The position numbers and the translations under genes were made by a program. The notes beneath the pieces are model-generated. The model was not told where the DNA came from and searched no databases. It worked only from the letters and a program-made list of their open reading frames with translations. From NCBI GenBank assembly GCA_018715125.1, contig DVMF01000068.1:1-64000 (forward strand): DNA of 64,000 bases, in the 5' to 3' direction. Numbering within the stretch: the stretch's first letter is position 1; every line of letters begins with the position of its first letter. This document shows, piece by piece, positions 17,758 through 26,377 of the stretch. Origin of the DNA: Candidatus Coprousia avicola (GTDB taxonomy: Bacteria > Actinomycetota > Coriobacteriia > Coriobacteriales > Coriobacteriaceae).

Positions 17758-18612
17758 TTAACGGGAGCGCAGCGCCGTATAGGGGAGCGAGCGCTGAAGA
17801 AACTCCATGTTTTTGCGGTAGTCACGCGCAAACACGCAGCAAAAGAGCGAGTCGAGTACAAACTGTACGGCGATGTGGCTCGCAAACTGCGTGATGCGGT
17901 GCTGCAGGCTCTCGCGGTCGCTCACCATGAGGTAGGCGTCGAGACTCGGCAGCGCCCGGCGGGCTCGCTGCGAGCCCACCAGGATGATGGGCGTGCCCTG
18001 CTCCCTCAGTACCGAGATGATGCGCCGATAGCTTGCCTGCAGGCCCGAGTAGCTGATGATGATGGCCGTATGCGTCTTGTCCGAGGCGAGAGCGAGCCTG
18101 CTCATACGCTCGCCCGAGAGCGGGCAGACAGCACGTTTGCCGGCGGAGAGCAGCCGCTCCTCAAACATCTGCGCCGGGTAGACATTGTGCGAGCCAGTGT
18201 AGATCTCTACGCTTTTTGCCTGAGAGACAAGGCGAGCGGCTCGCTCGAGCTCGCTGGGCTCCAGGAGCTTTACCGTGTCGGCAACCGTGGTCTCGTAGAG
18301 CGTGGACATGTTGGTCACGATGGTGCGCTGGGCATCGCCTGGGGCAAAGGGAAAGTTCACATCGACCGTGGCAATCGGCTCGGGCCGCGTGGTCTGAATC
18401 TTACCCATCTCCAGTTTGAGTGCCTTAAAGCCGGAAAGGCCGAGCTTCTTGCAGAGGCGCTGGATGCTCGCTTTTGAGGTTGAGGTCGCCCGCGCGAGCC
18501 CCTCCAGCGTATAGCCGCCAAGGCGTGCGCCCAGGTCCAATACGGCGTGGGCGAGCTGGAGCTCGGTGGGGGTGAGGGTGTCCGCTTGGGCGATGCGCTC
18601 TTCGATGGTCAT
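17758..18612 (-). CDS. MurR/RpiR-family transcriptional regulator (HTH-SIS)
   Basis: A 284-residue regulator with an N-terminal RpiR helix-turn-helix (residues about 1-75; ATSTSKASIQRLCKKLGLSGFKALKLEM) and a SIS sugar-phosphate-binding domain (about 105-245; IYTGSHNV and IISYSG are phosphate-loop segments). It is divergent from a GH4 phospho-beta-glucosidase gene 179 bp away and probably senses the phosphorylated sugar that enzyme handles. The start is ATG after GAGAGGA; an in-frame ATG further upstream lacks a ribosome site. The C-terminal 40 residues beyond SIS are mostly hydrophobic then basic. The regulator-target pairing is inferred from arrangement. Confidence 0.9.
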   Translation of the reverse strand: MTIEERIAQADTLTPTELQLAHAVLDLGARLGGYTLEGLARATSTSKASIQRLCKKLGLSGFKALKLEMGKIQTTRPEPIATVDVNFPFAPGDAQRTIVTNMSTLYETTVADTVKLLEPSELERAARLVSQAKSVEIYTGSHNVYPAQMFEERLLSAGKRAVCPLSGERMSRLALASDKTHTAIIISYSGLQASYRRIISVLREQGTPIILVGSQRARRALPSLDAYLMVSDRESLQHRITQFASHIAVQFVLDSLFCCVFARDYRKNMEFLQRSLPYTALRSR

Positions 18613-18644
18613 GGACGTTCCTCTCAAAATGCTCAAAACGATTC

Positions 18645-18663
18645 AATCTGAGTATAATCTAAG
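18645..18663 (+). promoter_or_regulatory. Promoter -10 with overlapping direct repeat, GH4 gene
   Basis: A perfect TATAAT lies at 18653-18658. It is overlapped by the direct repeat AATCTGAG (18645) and AATCTAAG (18656), spaced 11 bases, a candidate operator for the divergent RpiR regulator. No good -35 is visible. Confidence 0.5.
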
Positions 18664-18791
18664 GCATATCTGTCCTAAAAAGATGCAGAACATCTCAGAC
18701 TTGCTGCGCCGTGTGGACGCGACGGGCACACTGGAGATGTTCGGAAACGCGCGGCGCCGCACGGGGCCGCTGGGGCAGAAAGGACACCCAC

Positions 18792-20192
18792 ATGGCAGAC
18801 AAGCAAGGCGTAAAGATCGTAACGATCGGCGGCGGCTCGAGCTACACGCCCGAGCTTATGGAGGGCTTCATCAAGCGCTACGACCGTCTGCCGGTGCGCG
18901 AGATCTGGCTCGTCGACATTGAGGACGGCCGCGAGAAGGTCGAGACCGTCGGTGCCATGGCGCAGCGCATGTGGGACGCCTCGCCCTACGACGTCAAGGT
19001 GCACATCTCCTTCGACCGTCGCGAGGCTCTGCCGGGCGCCGACTTTGTGACCACGCAGTTCCGCGTGGGTCTGCTGTACGCCCGTATCAAGGACGAGCGC
19101 ATTCCGCTGTCCTACGGCATGCTCGGCCAGGAGACCAACGGCGCCGGCGGCATGTTCAAGGCCTTCCGCACCATTCCCGTCATCGGCCAGATCATCGCCG
19201 ACATGCGTGAGCTCTGCCCTGATGCCTGGCTCATCAATTTCACCAATCCCTCCGGCATGGTGACCGAGGCCGCCATCAAGCACTTCGGTTGGAAGAAGAC
19301 CATCGGCCTGTGCAACGTGCCGGTGGGCTCCATGATCAACGAGCCCAAGCTCATCGGCTACGAGGAGAACGACCCGCGCCTCACCTTCCGCTTCGCCGGC
19401 CTCAACCACTTCCACTGGCACCGCGTGTGGGACGAGAACGGCCGTGAGGTTACCCACGACATCATCAGCCACCTGAACGACCGCGACAACGGCATGCCCG
19501 CCAACATCGACGAGGTCGAGCTGCCGCTCGAGATGCTCCACTCCATGGGCATGATCCCCTGCGGCTACCACCGTTACTACTACATGCACGAGGAGATGCT
19601 CGCGCAGGAGGTCCGCGACTTTGGCAAGGGCGAGTGCCGCGCCGAGGTTGTCAAGCGCACGGAGGACGAGCTCTTTGAGCTCTACAAGGATCCCGAGCTC
19701 GACCACAAGCCCGAGCAGCTCGCCAAGCGCGGCGGCGCGCACTACTCCGACGCCGCCTGCGAGACCATCGCCTCCATCTACGGCGACACCAACACCCACA
19801 TGGTCGTCTCCACACAGAACAACGGGGCGGTGCCGGACCTCGCCCCCGATTCGATCGTCGAGGTCTCCGCGCTCATCGGCCGTCACGGTGCCGAGCCGCT
19901 TGCCTGGGGTCCCATGCCCAGCCAGGAGCGCGGTTGGCTGCAGTGCATGAAGGCCATGGAGGAGTGCGTCATCGAGGCCGCCATCACGGGTGACTACGGC
20001 CGCGCGCTCGAGGCGTTCTGCTTGAACCCGCAGGTGGAGAACGGCAAGAAGGCCCAGTGCGTCCTGAACGAGCTCCTTGTGGCGCACGAGAAGTACCTGC
20101 CGCAGTTTGCCGAGAAGATCGCCGAGCTCAAGGCCGCTGGCGTGACGGTCACCGACGAGACCGCCGCCCGTCTGGTGGCTGAGGGCAAGTAG
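18792..20192 (+). CDS. GH4 6-phospho-beta-glucosidase (CelF/LicH-like)
   Basis: A 466-residue glycoside hydrolase of family 4, which cleaves phosphorylated disaccharides by an NAD+- and metal-dependent redox mechanism. The N-terminal Rossmann motif is VTIGGGSSYTPELMEG. FTNPSGMVTEA is the sugar-binding loop. GLCNVP supplies the metal-ligand cysteine and GGAHYSDAACETI the corresponding histidine and downstream conserved residues. The strongest similarity by motif is to cellobiose-6-phosphate hydrolases, not to alpha-glycosidases. The start follows CAGAAAGGACACCCAC. No dedicated PTS genes adjoin, so the substrate is probably delivered by a PTS encoded elsewhere. The divergent RpiR gene is its likely regulator. 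Confidence 0.93.
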   Translation: MADKQGVKIVTIGGGSSYTPELMEGFIKRYDRLPVREIWLVDIEDGREKVETVGAMAQRMWDASPYDVKVHISFDRREALPGADFVTTQFRVGLLYARIKDERIPLSYGMLGQETNGAGGMFKAFRTIPVIGQIIADMRELCPDAWLINFTNPSGMVTEAAIKHFGWKKTIGLCNVPVGSMINEPKLIGYEENDPRLTFRFAGLNHFHWHRVWDENGREVTHDIISHLNDRDNGMPANIDEVELPLEMLHSMGMIPCGYHRYYYMHEEMLAQEVRDFGKGECRAEVVKRTEDELFELYKDPELDHKPEQLAKRGGAHYSDAACETIASIYGDTNTHMVVSTQNNGAVPDLAPDSIVEVSALIGRHGAEPLAWGPMPSQERGWLQCMKAMEECVIEAAITGDYGRALEAFCLNPQVENGKKAQCVLNELLVAHEKYLPQFAEKIAELKAAGVTVTDETAARLVAEGK

Positions 20193-20249
20193 CGGCAGCG
20201 CGAGCGCGACTGTACCCTGCGCCCCGACATAGCGCATCCCTCTTCTGGA

Positions 20250-20279
20250 CGCGCCCGTCACGTTGGCGGGCGCGTTTTT
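20250..20279 (+). terminator. Terminator after GH4 gene
   Basis: CGCGCCCG (20250-20257) pairs with CGGGCGCG (20267-20274), then TTTTT. Confidence 0.9.
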
Positions 20280-20465
20280 CATCACCTTCGGGCTCCGAGC
20301 GGCGGTGGACGGTTGCTCGGACGCGGTGGATGGCGGCAACCTTACCCAATCCTGATGGTACGCTCACACAAACCGGTGAGTTGCGGGGTAATCCTGATAC
20401 CAAAGAGGGGGTTACTTGGAAGGCCCGCGACGCCCGGGGCGCCGCGCCCGAGGGAAGGAGCGACC

Positions 20466-20723
20466 ATGAGCTGGTTCGATAATCTGGTTGGTGAGCGCGA
20501 GAGCGAGTTCACGGGGCTCAAGGGCGCCATCCTCCGGTATGCGGGCAACGCTTACACGCTCGTGCTCGTAGGCCTCTTCTTCCTGGCGTTCGCCGAGGCG
20601 TATCCCGCCGCGGCCGTGCCCCTGCGCATAGCCGCTGGCATCTCCTTCGTGCTCGCAGTGATCATCCGTCCTCTCAAGACATGGCTGCGCGACCGCCAGA
20701 GCGTCGGCGCCTCGCGCGGGTGA
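20466..20723 (+). CDS. Small membrane protein, two predicted helices
   Basis: An 85-residue protein of no recognised family. Residues about 30-48 (AYTLVLVGLFFLAFAEAYP) and 50-68 (AAVPLRIAAGISFVLAVII) are strongly hydrophobic and suggest a two-helix hairpin in the membrane, with a charged N-terminal stretch and a basic C-terminal tail (RPLKTWLRDRQ). The start is ATG after GAAGGAGCGACC. It is isolated between the GH4 terminator and the RGG-protein leader. Codon use matches the neighbourhood, so it looks like a real gene, but no function can be given. Confidence 0.7.
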   Translation: MSWFDNLVGERESEFTGLKGAILRYAGNAYTLVLVGLFFLAFAEAYPAAAVPLRIAAGISFVLAVIIRPLKTWLRDRQSVGASRG

Positions 20724-20870
20724 TCTATCGCGCGGTTGTGACGGCCTGAATTTCCGCCATGCGTCTTGCCGGGCATGGCTGCGAGGGCGCGCGTCGTCAT
20801 GACGTGCGCCTTTTGTGCGCGCCGAAGTTCTAGCGGTCCGGCGCGGCTGAAGCCCCTAAACTGAATGGTC

Positions 20871-20951
20871 GCCGCCGGAAGGCGGCTTGTTTGAGAAGGC
20901 CGGAAGGCCCCGATGGCGCGGAAGCGCCCAGATGACGCGCCGAGGCGGCGC
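20871..20951 (+). promoter_or_regulatory. Tandem hairpins with GGAA loops before the RGG-protein gene
   Basis: Three successive hairpins share the same tetraloop: GCCGCC-GGAA-GGCGGC (20871-20886), GGCC-GGAA-GGCC (20898-20909) and GGCGC-GGAA-GCGCC (20915-20928). A fourth stem GCGCC/GGCGC (20937-20951) has loop GAGGC. They end 18 bases before the chosen start. The first is followed by TTGTTT and might act as an attenuator; the array could also be a protein-binding RNA. Confidence 0.5.
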
Positions 20952-20969
20952 AGAAAGTGGAAGGTCTGT

Positions 20970-21923
20970 ATGGACGAGATGAACGAGACGATGAACGAGA
21001 CCGTAGACGAAGCGATCGAGACGCCGGCTGCCGAGGTTGAGGCCACCGAGGTTGAGGCTGCCCCGGCTGAGGTCGCTGCCGAGACCGTGGTTGCCGAGGC
21101 CGATGACGCCGAGGCCGATGATGCCGCAGAGGATGCGGAGAAGAAGGACGTTCCCGAGGACCTGGACGGCCAGCTCCTCGATAAGCTCAACCGCGCGGCG
21201 CGCCTGATGCGCAACCGTCGCAGCGCGCTCGAGCAGGAGGCCGAGGTCGATCGCGAGCGCAACGACAACCTCATGCGAGCCCTCAAGCTTCTGGAGCTCA
21301 AGCCCCGTATGGAGCAGAAGGAGATGGCCGACCTCATGGGCATGCGCCTGCGCGAGCTCAACGGCATTCTCGCCGAGGCTGAGAAGCACGACATCGTGGG
21401 CCGCATCGAGCCCGAGGACAACGATATGCGCGCCGTGGTGGTCTTTGCGAGCGAGGACGCCGAGGAGCTTGCCAAGGCGCAGGGCGAGAAGCGCAAGAAG
21501 TACATCCCCACGCTCTCCTCTGAGGACGCCGTCGCGCTCCTCGAGATGCTCGATAAGGTAATCGACCCGCTCGTGGGCATGGGCCTCGATGAGGACCGCG
21601 GTCCGCGCGGCGGCTTCGGCGATCGTGGCGGCCGCGGTGGCGATCGTGGCGGTCGTGGTGGCTTCGGCGACCGTGGTGGGCGCGGCGGCGACCGTGGCGG
21701 CCGCGGTGGCTTCGGCGGTGGCCGTGGTGGCGATCGCGGTGGCCGTGGTGGCTTCGGCGGTGGCCGTGGCGGCGACCGCGGTGGCTTCGGCGGTCGCGGT
21801 GGCGATCGTGGCGGCCGTGGCGGCTTCGGCGATCGTGGCGGTTCGCGCGGCGGTTTCGGTGGCCGTGGCAACGATCGCGGTGGCCGCGGCGGCTTCGGCG
21901 ATCGCGGTGGGTTCCGCGGCTAA
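20970..21923 (+). CDS. Winged-helix protein with acidic N-terminus and long C-terminal RGG domain
   Basis: A 317-residue protein with three parts. Residues 1-65 are acidic and alanine-rich, probably disordered. Residues about 68-205 contain a MarR-like winged helix (LKLLELKPRMEQKEMADLMGMRLRELNGILAEAEKHDIV is the helix-turn-helix and wing entry). Residues 211-317 are an almost pure RGG/RG repeat (RGG, DRGG, GGFGDRGG units), a composition associated with RNA binding and condensate formation. The start is ATG at 20970 after GTGGAAGG; an ATG at 20913 in frame would add a basic N-terminus and is a possible alternative. The nucleic-acid role is inferred from composition and the leader hairpins suggest self-regulation. 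RGG domains this long are uncommon in bacteria. Confidence 0.8.
   Translation: MDEMNETMNETVDEAIETPAAEVEATEVEAAPAEVAAETVVAEADDAEADDAAEDAEKKDVPEDLDGQLLDKLNRAARLMRNRRSALEQEAEVDRERNDNLMRALKLLELKPRMEQKEMADLMGMRLRELNGILAEAEKHDIVGRIEPEDNDMRAVVVFASEDAEELAKAQGEKRKKYIPTLSSEDAVALLEMLDKVIDPLVGMGLDEDRGPRGGFGDRGGRGGDRGGRGGFGDRGGRGGDRGGRGGFGGGRGGDRGGRGGFGGGRGGDRGGFGGRGGDRGGRGGFGDRGGSRGGFGGRGNDRGGRGGFGDRGGFRG
21600..21920 (+). repeat. In-frame GC-rich repeat encoding RGG units
   Basis: About 107 codons of imperfect tandem units such as GGCGATCGTGGCGG, GGCCGTGGTGGC and TTCGGCGG. Third positions vary between units, so the amino-acid pattern, more than the DNA, appears to be kept by selection. Copy number could change by slippage. 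Confidence 0.85.
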
Positions 21924-21977
21924 ACGCACAAGCCCCCGAGCGCTCGCAATGAGCGCGCTCATCATCCAGATGAAAAA

Positions 21978-22003
21978 GAAAGGCGCCTTACGGGGCGCCT
22001 TTC
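21978..22003. terminator. Bidirectional terminator
   Basis: GAAAGGCGCC (21978-21987) pairs with GGCGCCTTTC (21994-22003). It lies between the convergent RGG-protein and zinc-ribbon genes, with A- and T-rich flanks. Confidence 0.8.
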
Positions 22004-22088
22004 GCATGATATGCGGAATACGGTGCGGGCGGATGGCCTGCATCGCGACGCAGCGCTCTGCTATGGGCGAGCGGCGCCGCGCTACATG

Positions 22089-22403
22089 CTATTCACCGCC
22101 AAAGATCTCCATGATGTCCGACAGCGCGGAGATGGGGCTCGACTTCTTCTTTTTATGCTCCTTGTAGTAGCGCTCCTCCTCGCGTTTGCGATCGTAGGAG
22201 CGCTCCTCGCGCCGACGGTCGTCTGCGTGCTCACGGCGCTCTTCCTCATAGTAGGCGCTACGGGCGCCCTGTGCGCGCTCGATGATCTTGTCAAGTTCGC
22301 CGCGGTCGAGCCAGATGCCGCGACACTCGGGGCAGTAGTCAACCTCGACGCCGTTCTTCTCGGTCATAAGCAGCGTCACGTCTTTGCAAACCGGGCATTT
22401 CAT
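22089..22403 (-). CDS. Zinc-ribbon (zf-TFIIB) protein with charged C-terminal helix
   Basis: A 104-residue protein. The N-terminal 40 residues form a zf-TFIIB-type zinc ribbon: CPVCKD and CPECRGIWLDRGELDKIIE, with the WLDRGEL signature of this family. The rest is a highly charged, Glu/Arg/Lys-rich region (YEEERREHADDRRREERSYDRKREEERYY) likely to be one long helix or coiled coil, ending in a hydrophobic patch ALSDIMEIFGG. The ATG follows CAGGAGGCACCC. Family members are widespread but have no settled function; nucleic-acid or protein contact is a guess. It is monocistronic and divergent from the ThpR gene. Confidence 0.82.
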   Translation of the reverse strand: MKCPVCKDVTLLMTEKNGVEVDYCPECRGIWLDRGELDKIIERAQGARSAYYEEERREHADDRRREERSYDRKREEERYYKEHKKKKSSPISALSDIMEIFGGE

Positions 22404-22543
22404 GGGTGCCTCCTGTTCGTAGGGCGGATGTGCATGTGTTCGCATATGCCCCAGCCGCGCACGGGCTATTCCTCGCTCGGCAAGCGGTGCCAAACGAGCG
22501 GGGAGCGGGTATCATCGGGTCATCGTCGATGTGGAGGTGGCCC

Positions 22544-23119
22544 GTGAGAACCTTTATCGCCATCGAGGTACCTTGCGATTTTGGAGATGAGCTGGCGCAC
22601 CTGTCGCGGCAGCTGGCCTGTACGGTCCCCGGGCGCTTCATGCGACGGGAGACCTACCATCTCACGCTTGCGTTTTTGGGCGAGATAGGCGAGATGGAAT
22701 CGCATCTGGTCATCGAGGCGATGGACGAGGTGGCAGAGGACGGGCGCCCCCTCGGGCTCGCTCCTACGGGCTTGGGCACGTTCGGCAAGCCTGCCGACTG
22801 CACGGTCTGGGTCGGTATATCGCCTGCACCGGAGCTGATGGGGACGGCAGCGGACTTGCGCCGTGCCCTCACCGAGCGCGGTATCGCCTTCGATACAAAG
22901 CCGTTTCGCCCCCACATCACACTGGCGCGCCGCGCCAAGTTGCCGCGCGGCACCCTTCCAGCGCTCGATTTTCCCGAGGCCGCACAGGCTCAGCACATGA
23001 CGTTCTACAAGAGCACGCTTTCCGCGGAGGGCGCAACCTACAAGCCGCTCTACAGCGTGGACCTGGAGCAAGGGAGTCGGAAGCCGCTATGTAACAAAGA
23101 AGGGGGCAGGATGCACTAA
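22544..23119 (+). CDS. thpR: RNA 2',3'-cyclic phosphodiesterase (2'-5' RNA ligase family)
   Basis: A 191-residue member of the 2H phosphoesterase superfamily. The two catalytic HxTx motifs are HLTLAFLGE and HITLARRA, and the N-terminus RTFIAIEVP is typical. Family enzymes hydrolyse 2',3'-cyclic phosphates on RNA ends, and can in vitro join tRNA halves by 2'-5' linkage. The GTG start at 22544 follows GGAGG; an in-frame ATG five codons upstream has no ribosome site. The last four bases overlap the convergent methyltransferase gene. The C-terminal segment after the second lobe (QGSRKPLCNKEGGRMH) is not conserved in the family. Confidence 0.9.
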   Translation: MRTFIAIEVPCDFGDELAHLSRQLACTVPGRFMRRETYHLTLAFLGEIGEMESHLVIEAMDEVAEDGRPLGLAPTGLGTFGKPADCTVWVGISPAPELMGTAADLRRALTERGIAFDTKPFRPHITLARRAKLPRGTLPALDFPEAAQAQHMTFYKSTLSAEGATYKPLYSVDLEQGSRKPLCNKEGGRMH

Positions 23120-24384
23120 CCGAGTTGGTAATGCGCGGTCATAGCTTTGCCGATTCTATGGGGAATGCCGGTGACGAGGGCGTTTCCCATGCAGAACGCT
23201 CGTTGACCGTCTGTCATTCCCGTATTGGTCCATCCTTTGGGAAAACCCTGCAGCTGGTCGAGCTCGTCAGGGACTAGACGGCGATAGCGGCCATCGGGCA
23301 GCTGGATGACATGTTTGAAACGAGAAGCGCCCCTACCTCCCTCGCCAGTAAGAATAGTTCTCGAGGGTCTATCGAGGGGATCGGGGAAGGCCATCGCTCC
23401 TTCCGAGTAGTGATAGGCGAATCCGGTGCTCTTGTTTACTCGCTCCTCTTTTTTCGCACCCTTCAGATATTCCCAGCGCGATAACTGCTGTTCATCAATG
23501 AAATACTCCTCGGGCACTTCTGAGAGGGGGACGAGAACGTCGCCCAGGGTCTTCGAGTCTCCGTCGTATTTCTCGGTGAAATTCGCCGTCAGTACGTGCC
23601 CATCCTGCATAGCACCGCCGCTTCTAAACGGTGAGGTTTTGAATCCCCTGCCGAAGTGCTCGGAGTTGTCAAATGGATCGCTGGCTAGGGAGAAGCTGGA
23701 CTCCTCCTCATCCCAGATCGCAGGAAATGCCTCGCTCATAACTCCTTCAAGGAGCAGCTCGTGCAAATCTCGCTTCTCTGCATCGAGCTCGCAGAAGATA
23801 TAGACACGCTTTCTCCTCTGGGGATAACCATAAGCGGAGCTATTAACTACGCGCCATTCGACGGTGTAGCCGTAAGAAGCTAGGCACGAGAGAATAATGG
23901 CAAAATCGCGACCGCGCTGCTTTGCGGGGCTCTTAAGAAGCCTGTCAACATTTTCAAATAGTGCAAAGCGCGGATGCTTGAGCTCAAGAAACCGGCAGAT
24001 TTCCCACCAGAGAACGCCCTTCTTGCCTTCAATTCCGCTTGCTTGTGAAAGGGGGCGAGCGACGGAGTAGTCTTGGCAGGGGAAGCCGCCCACTACCATA
24101 TCAATATCTGGAATAGCTCTTGCGCCAGAACTCGCCTCATCAAGAACAACGGAGATATCTTGATTGACTAGCTCTGGAGTCGGGAATCGGTCCCTATAGC
24201 AACGTGCGGCAAACTGACGGGCATCAGAGCCTTGGGGCTCCCATTGATTTGCCCAGATTGTTTCAAACGGACCAGAAGGGTCCATGTGGAACTGAGGATA
24301 GCGCGGGTCATCATAGCCCTCAAGGCCAAGCCTGAACCCTCCGACCCCCGCAAAAAGCTCTGCAACCTTTATCTTGTTTGACAC
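23116..24384 (-). CDS. DNA (cytosine-5-)-methyltransferase of a type II R-M system
   Basis: A 422-residue C5 methyltransferase. Motif I is VAELFAGVGGFRLGLEG, motif IV GGFPCQDYSVARPL contains the catalytic Cys, motif VI is ENVDRLL, motif VIII QRRKRVYI, and motifs IX-X lie near the C-terminus (FCMGNALVTGIPHRIGKA). A long variable region between VIII and IX should be the target-recognition domain. The neighbouring endonuclease gene, same strand and 112 bp upstream, is Sau3AI/MutH-like, so GATC with methylation of the C is the likely site; this is inference from the pairing. GC content is lower than the flanks, suggesting transfer. It would protect host DNA from the partner nuclease. Confidence 0.94.
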   Translation of the reverse strand: MSNKIKVAELFAGVGGFRLGLEGYDDPRYPQFHMDPSGPFETIWANQWEPQGSDARQFAARCYRDRFPTPELVNQDISVVLDEASSGARAIPDIDMVVGGFPCQDYSVARPLSQASGIEGKKGVLWWEICRFLELKHPRFALFENVDRLLKSPAKQRGRDFAIILSCLASYGYTVEWRVVNSSAYGYPQRRKRVYIFCELDAEKRDLHELLLEGVMSEAFPAIWDEEESSFSLASDPFDNSEHFGRGFKTSPFRSGGAMQDGHVLTANFTEKYDGDSKTLGDVLVPLSEVPEEYFIDEQQLSRWEYLKGAKKEERVNKSTGFAYHYSEGAMAFPDPLDRPSRTILTGEGGRGASRFKHVIQLPDGRYRRLVPDELDQLQGFPKGWTNTGMTDGQRAFCMGNALVTGIPHRIGKAMTAHYQLG

Positions 24385-24496
24385 GTTTCTCCTATCGCTG
24401 CTGTGTCAAATGGCCCTGTGAAGTGTATGCGAGCGGGGGAGAAAGATCAATGGTTGACTTCAAAGCCCGCGCGAATAACAGAATGACGGTTGGCTT

Positions 24497-25948
24497 CTAT
24501 ATGTACTCGTAGCTGCCTAGCTGCCGCGCCACCCAAGTGCCTTTCACCCAGATGTTCTGGCGGTACATGCGCACGCCGTTAATCACGAGGGTTTTATCAC
24601 TTGCATCTCTCCCAGATCCGCGCAAGAAGAGAGTGCCGTCTTTAGATTTGGGCCAGTTTGGAGCGCTCATGGGCATTTTTGTTTTTGGCGCGATTCGCTG
24701 ATTGCCTCTCGAGTCAAGAACGGGCATGTCGATAAGCTTGTCTGAGAAGACTATGTTGCGGATATCTTGCCAAAGCTTTCTTGCATCTTCTTCTAGTTCC
24801 CCCAGCCAAAGGCGTTTAAAGCCGAGGAACCGATTGTTGGTGCGGTCTGTTTCCCCTGGCGCTTCTTCATACACCGCGCAGATAATGGTCGTGTCAATGA
24901 AGAGCGATCCTAAGGATGAATCCTCGAAGGTGGCTTCGCGGTCCAAGAGGTCGTCGAAGTCTAGGGTGGGTTCAAGTTTTAGGTCTTCGGTTCGCTTGCC
25001 TTTTGTAGTAAGGGTTACATTGCAGCAGGTAATGGATGATTTGCTAAACAGCTCTATAGAACTAACTTTGCCGGCCTTCTTTGAGAAGAGGCGCACAAGA
25101 ATCATCTCTGTTAGAGATTTTGCTTCCCGTCCATTGCCGGCGAGTGGAATGTGCATGTCGGCTGCGATGTCACGAATCGTCTGCCCTCCATATCGTAGCC
25201 GCATGATATTAAGGCTCCTGTCCAAATCACCCATCGAGGTGATCCGGGGACTGTCTATGCCCTGGGAGCCGAAGTGCGATGCGGCGATGGCGGTGACGAA
25301 CGAGTTTTTGAACCGGAATCGTGGCGAGTGAGGGTATTTTGGTGCGGTGTCCAGGTAGAGTAGCTCAGGGTTGATAAGGGTCGAGAGCTGAGGAAGGAGC
25401 TCTTCTCTGTCGCCTTGCAGTGCGTGTCTGACAAAGTCGCGGATTTGTGTCCAGTCGTTTTTCAGCCTCTCGATGTCAAGTTCGGTCCAGACGTGAAAAT
25501 CATAGCCCTTGACTTCAAATGTGGCGTATTGCGCGAACTTGACCCCCTTACCGGGCCGTACGTAAAGATAGTAGATGATGAGCAGATGCTCGGCTTTCTC
25601 CCAGAATGCCGACGTGTAGAACTCTTCACCAATTATCTCGTTGGGCGAAACCGCGGTAATCGACATGGGTTCTTTCGCTCTCCAACCTCGCTTGCTTCGC
25701 GGCGAAGCTATGAGACCGGTTACTTTTAACTCTGTTGGAATGCCATCAACCAACAGGTCTGGTCTCTGATCGGGGTTTGCAGGATAGCCGATTACGCTTT
25801 GCTCCAGCACATTGCCGAGGCGCCCCTTGTTTTTTGCAGAGCTTGCCAGGGCGTTCGCGCTGTCGAACTCGCCGAAAGCCTTTCCGACGATGGCGTTTAA
25901 CAGAGTGACGAGATTGGCTTTGCTGATTCTAAACGGTTCGCCTGCCAT
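24497..25948 (-). CDS. Sau3AI/MutH-family type II restriction endonuclease
   Basis: A 483-residue nuclease similar in length and architecture to Sau3AI, which has two MutH-like domains. The N-terminal catalytic domain carries the acid-acid-x-lysine site as DLLVDGIPTELKVTGL, preceded by RLGNVLEQSVIGY with the upstream conserved Glu. The C-terminal half has the related non-catalytic fold that in Sau3AI binds a second site. The start is ATG after CGAGGGGGATAT. It is followed by the cognate C5 methyltransferase, so the order is nuclease first. Expected specificity is GATC, by family; not provable from sequence alone. Low GC and rarer codons mark both genes as acquired. Confidence 0.88.
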   Translation of the reverse strand: MAGEPFRISKANLVTLLNAIVGKAFGEFDSANALASSAKNKGRLGNVLEQSVIGYPANPDQRPDLLVDGIPTELKVTGLIASPRSKRGWRAKEPMSITAVSPNEIIGEEFYTSAFWEKAEHLLIIYYLYVRPGKGVKFAQYATFEVKGYDFHVWTELDIERLKNDWTQIRDFVRHALQGDREELLPQLSTLINPELLYLDTAPKYPHSPRFRFKNSFVTAIAASHFGSQGIDSPRITSMGDLDRSLNIMRLRYGGQTIRDIAADMHIPLAGNGREAKSLTEMILVRLFSKKAGKVSSIELFSKSSITCCNVTLTTKGKRTEDLKLEPTLDFDDLLDREATFEDSSLGSLFIDTTIICAVYEEAPGETDRTNNRFLGFKRLWLGELEEDARKLWQDIRNIVFSDKLIDMPVLDSRGNQRIAPKTKMPMSAPNWPKSKDGTLFLRGSGRDASDKTLVINGVRMYRQNIWVKGTWVARQLGSYEYI

Positions 25949-26377
25949 ATATCCCCCTCGTGCGGTCGCTATCATCTGCTAGAGCAATTCTCTCATCTTG
26001 TGCGGACATTGAATGCCGTCGTGCTCGCAGCGCTCCTGTCGCTAAACATTATGTGCTTTCAAGAGGGGGCCAAGTCCATGTATTGTATCTGGCCAAGCGG
26101 CATTGCTGAGGTAGCACTCAGTCCTGCTTGTCGCAAGAATAACCTGTTTGCTGGGAAAGCATATCCTTGCATATTCGGATTATGTTGGCGGCTACGCAGT
26201 CAACGATTTGCTAGACATACTCAGCTGCGAGACATTGCATGGAACGAGGAATCTCGTTTTTCTCGGTCGACGAGAGCATGCCCGTGCTTGCCATTTCTTT
26301 GTCCGCACGACGTCATATGCTGGTTGCAGCAGAAGGACACGGCTTAAAGCCGCGTCAGAGGTTGCGGGGAGGCAGCT
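25949..26377. other. 429-bp non-coding gap next to R-M genes
   Basis: No convincing gene is present: open frames here have poor codon use and no ribosome sites. It holds a dispersed-repeat motif at 26296-26317 and, at 25997-26006, an inverted partial match to its core (GTGCGGAC). The GC content is intermediate. It may be the scar of the R-M island's insertion. Confidence 0.4.
26296..26317 (+). repeat. Dispersed repeat motif, copy 1
   Basis: The core TTTGTCCGCACGA followed by CGTCATA matches the sequence at 28825-28846 in 19 of 22 positions, all differences being transitions. Confidence 0.5.

Noticed and set aside
21600..21920. Tandem GC-rich repeats considered as a CRISPR array
   Set aside because: No unique spacers or constant-length repeats; the pattern is protein-level RGG coding. 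No cas genes are seen.
26000..26347. Candidate 115-residue gene after the R-M operon
   Set aside because: No ribosome site, poor codon use, no recognisable domain; treated as non-coding.
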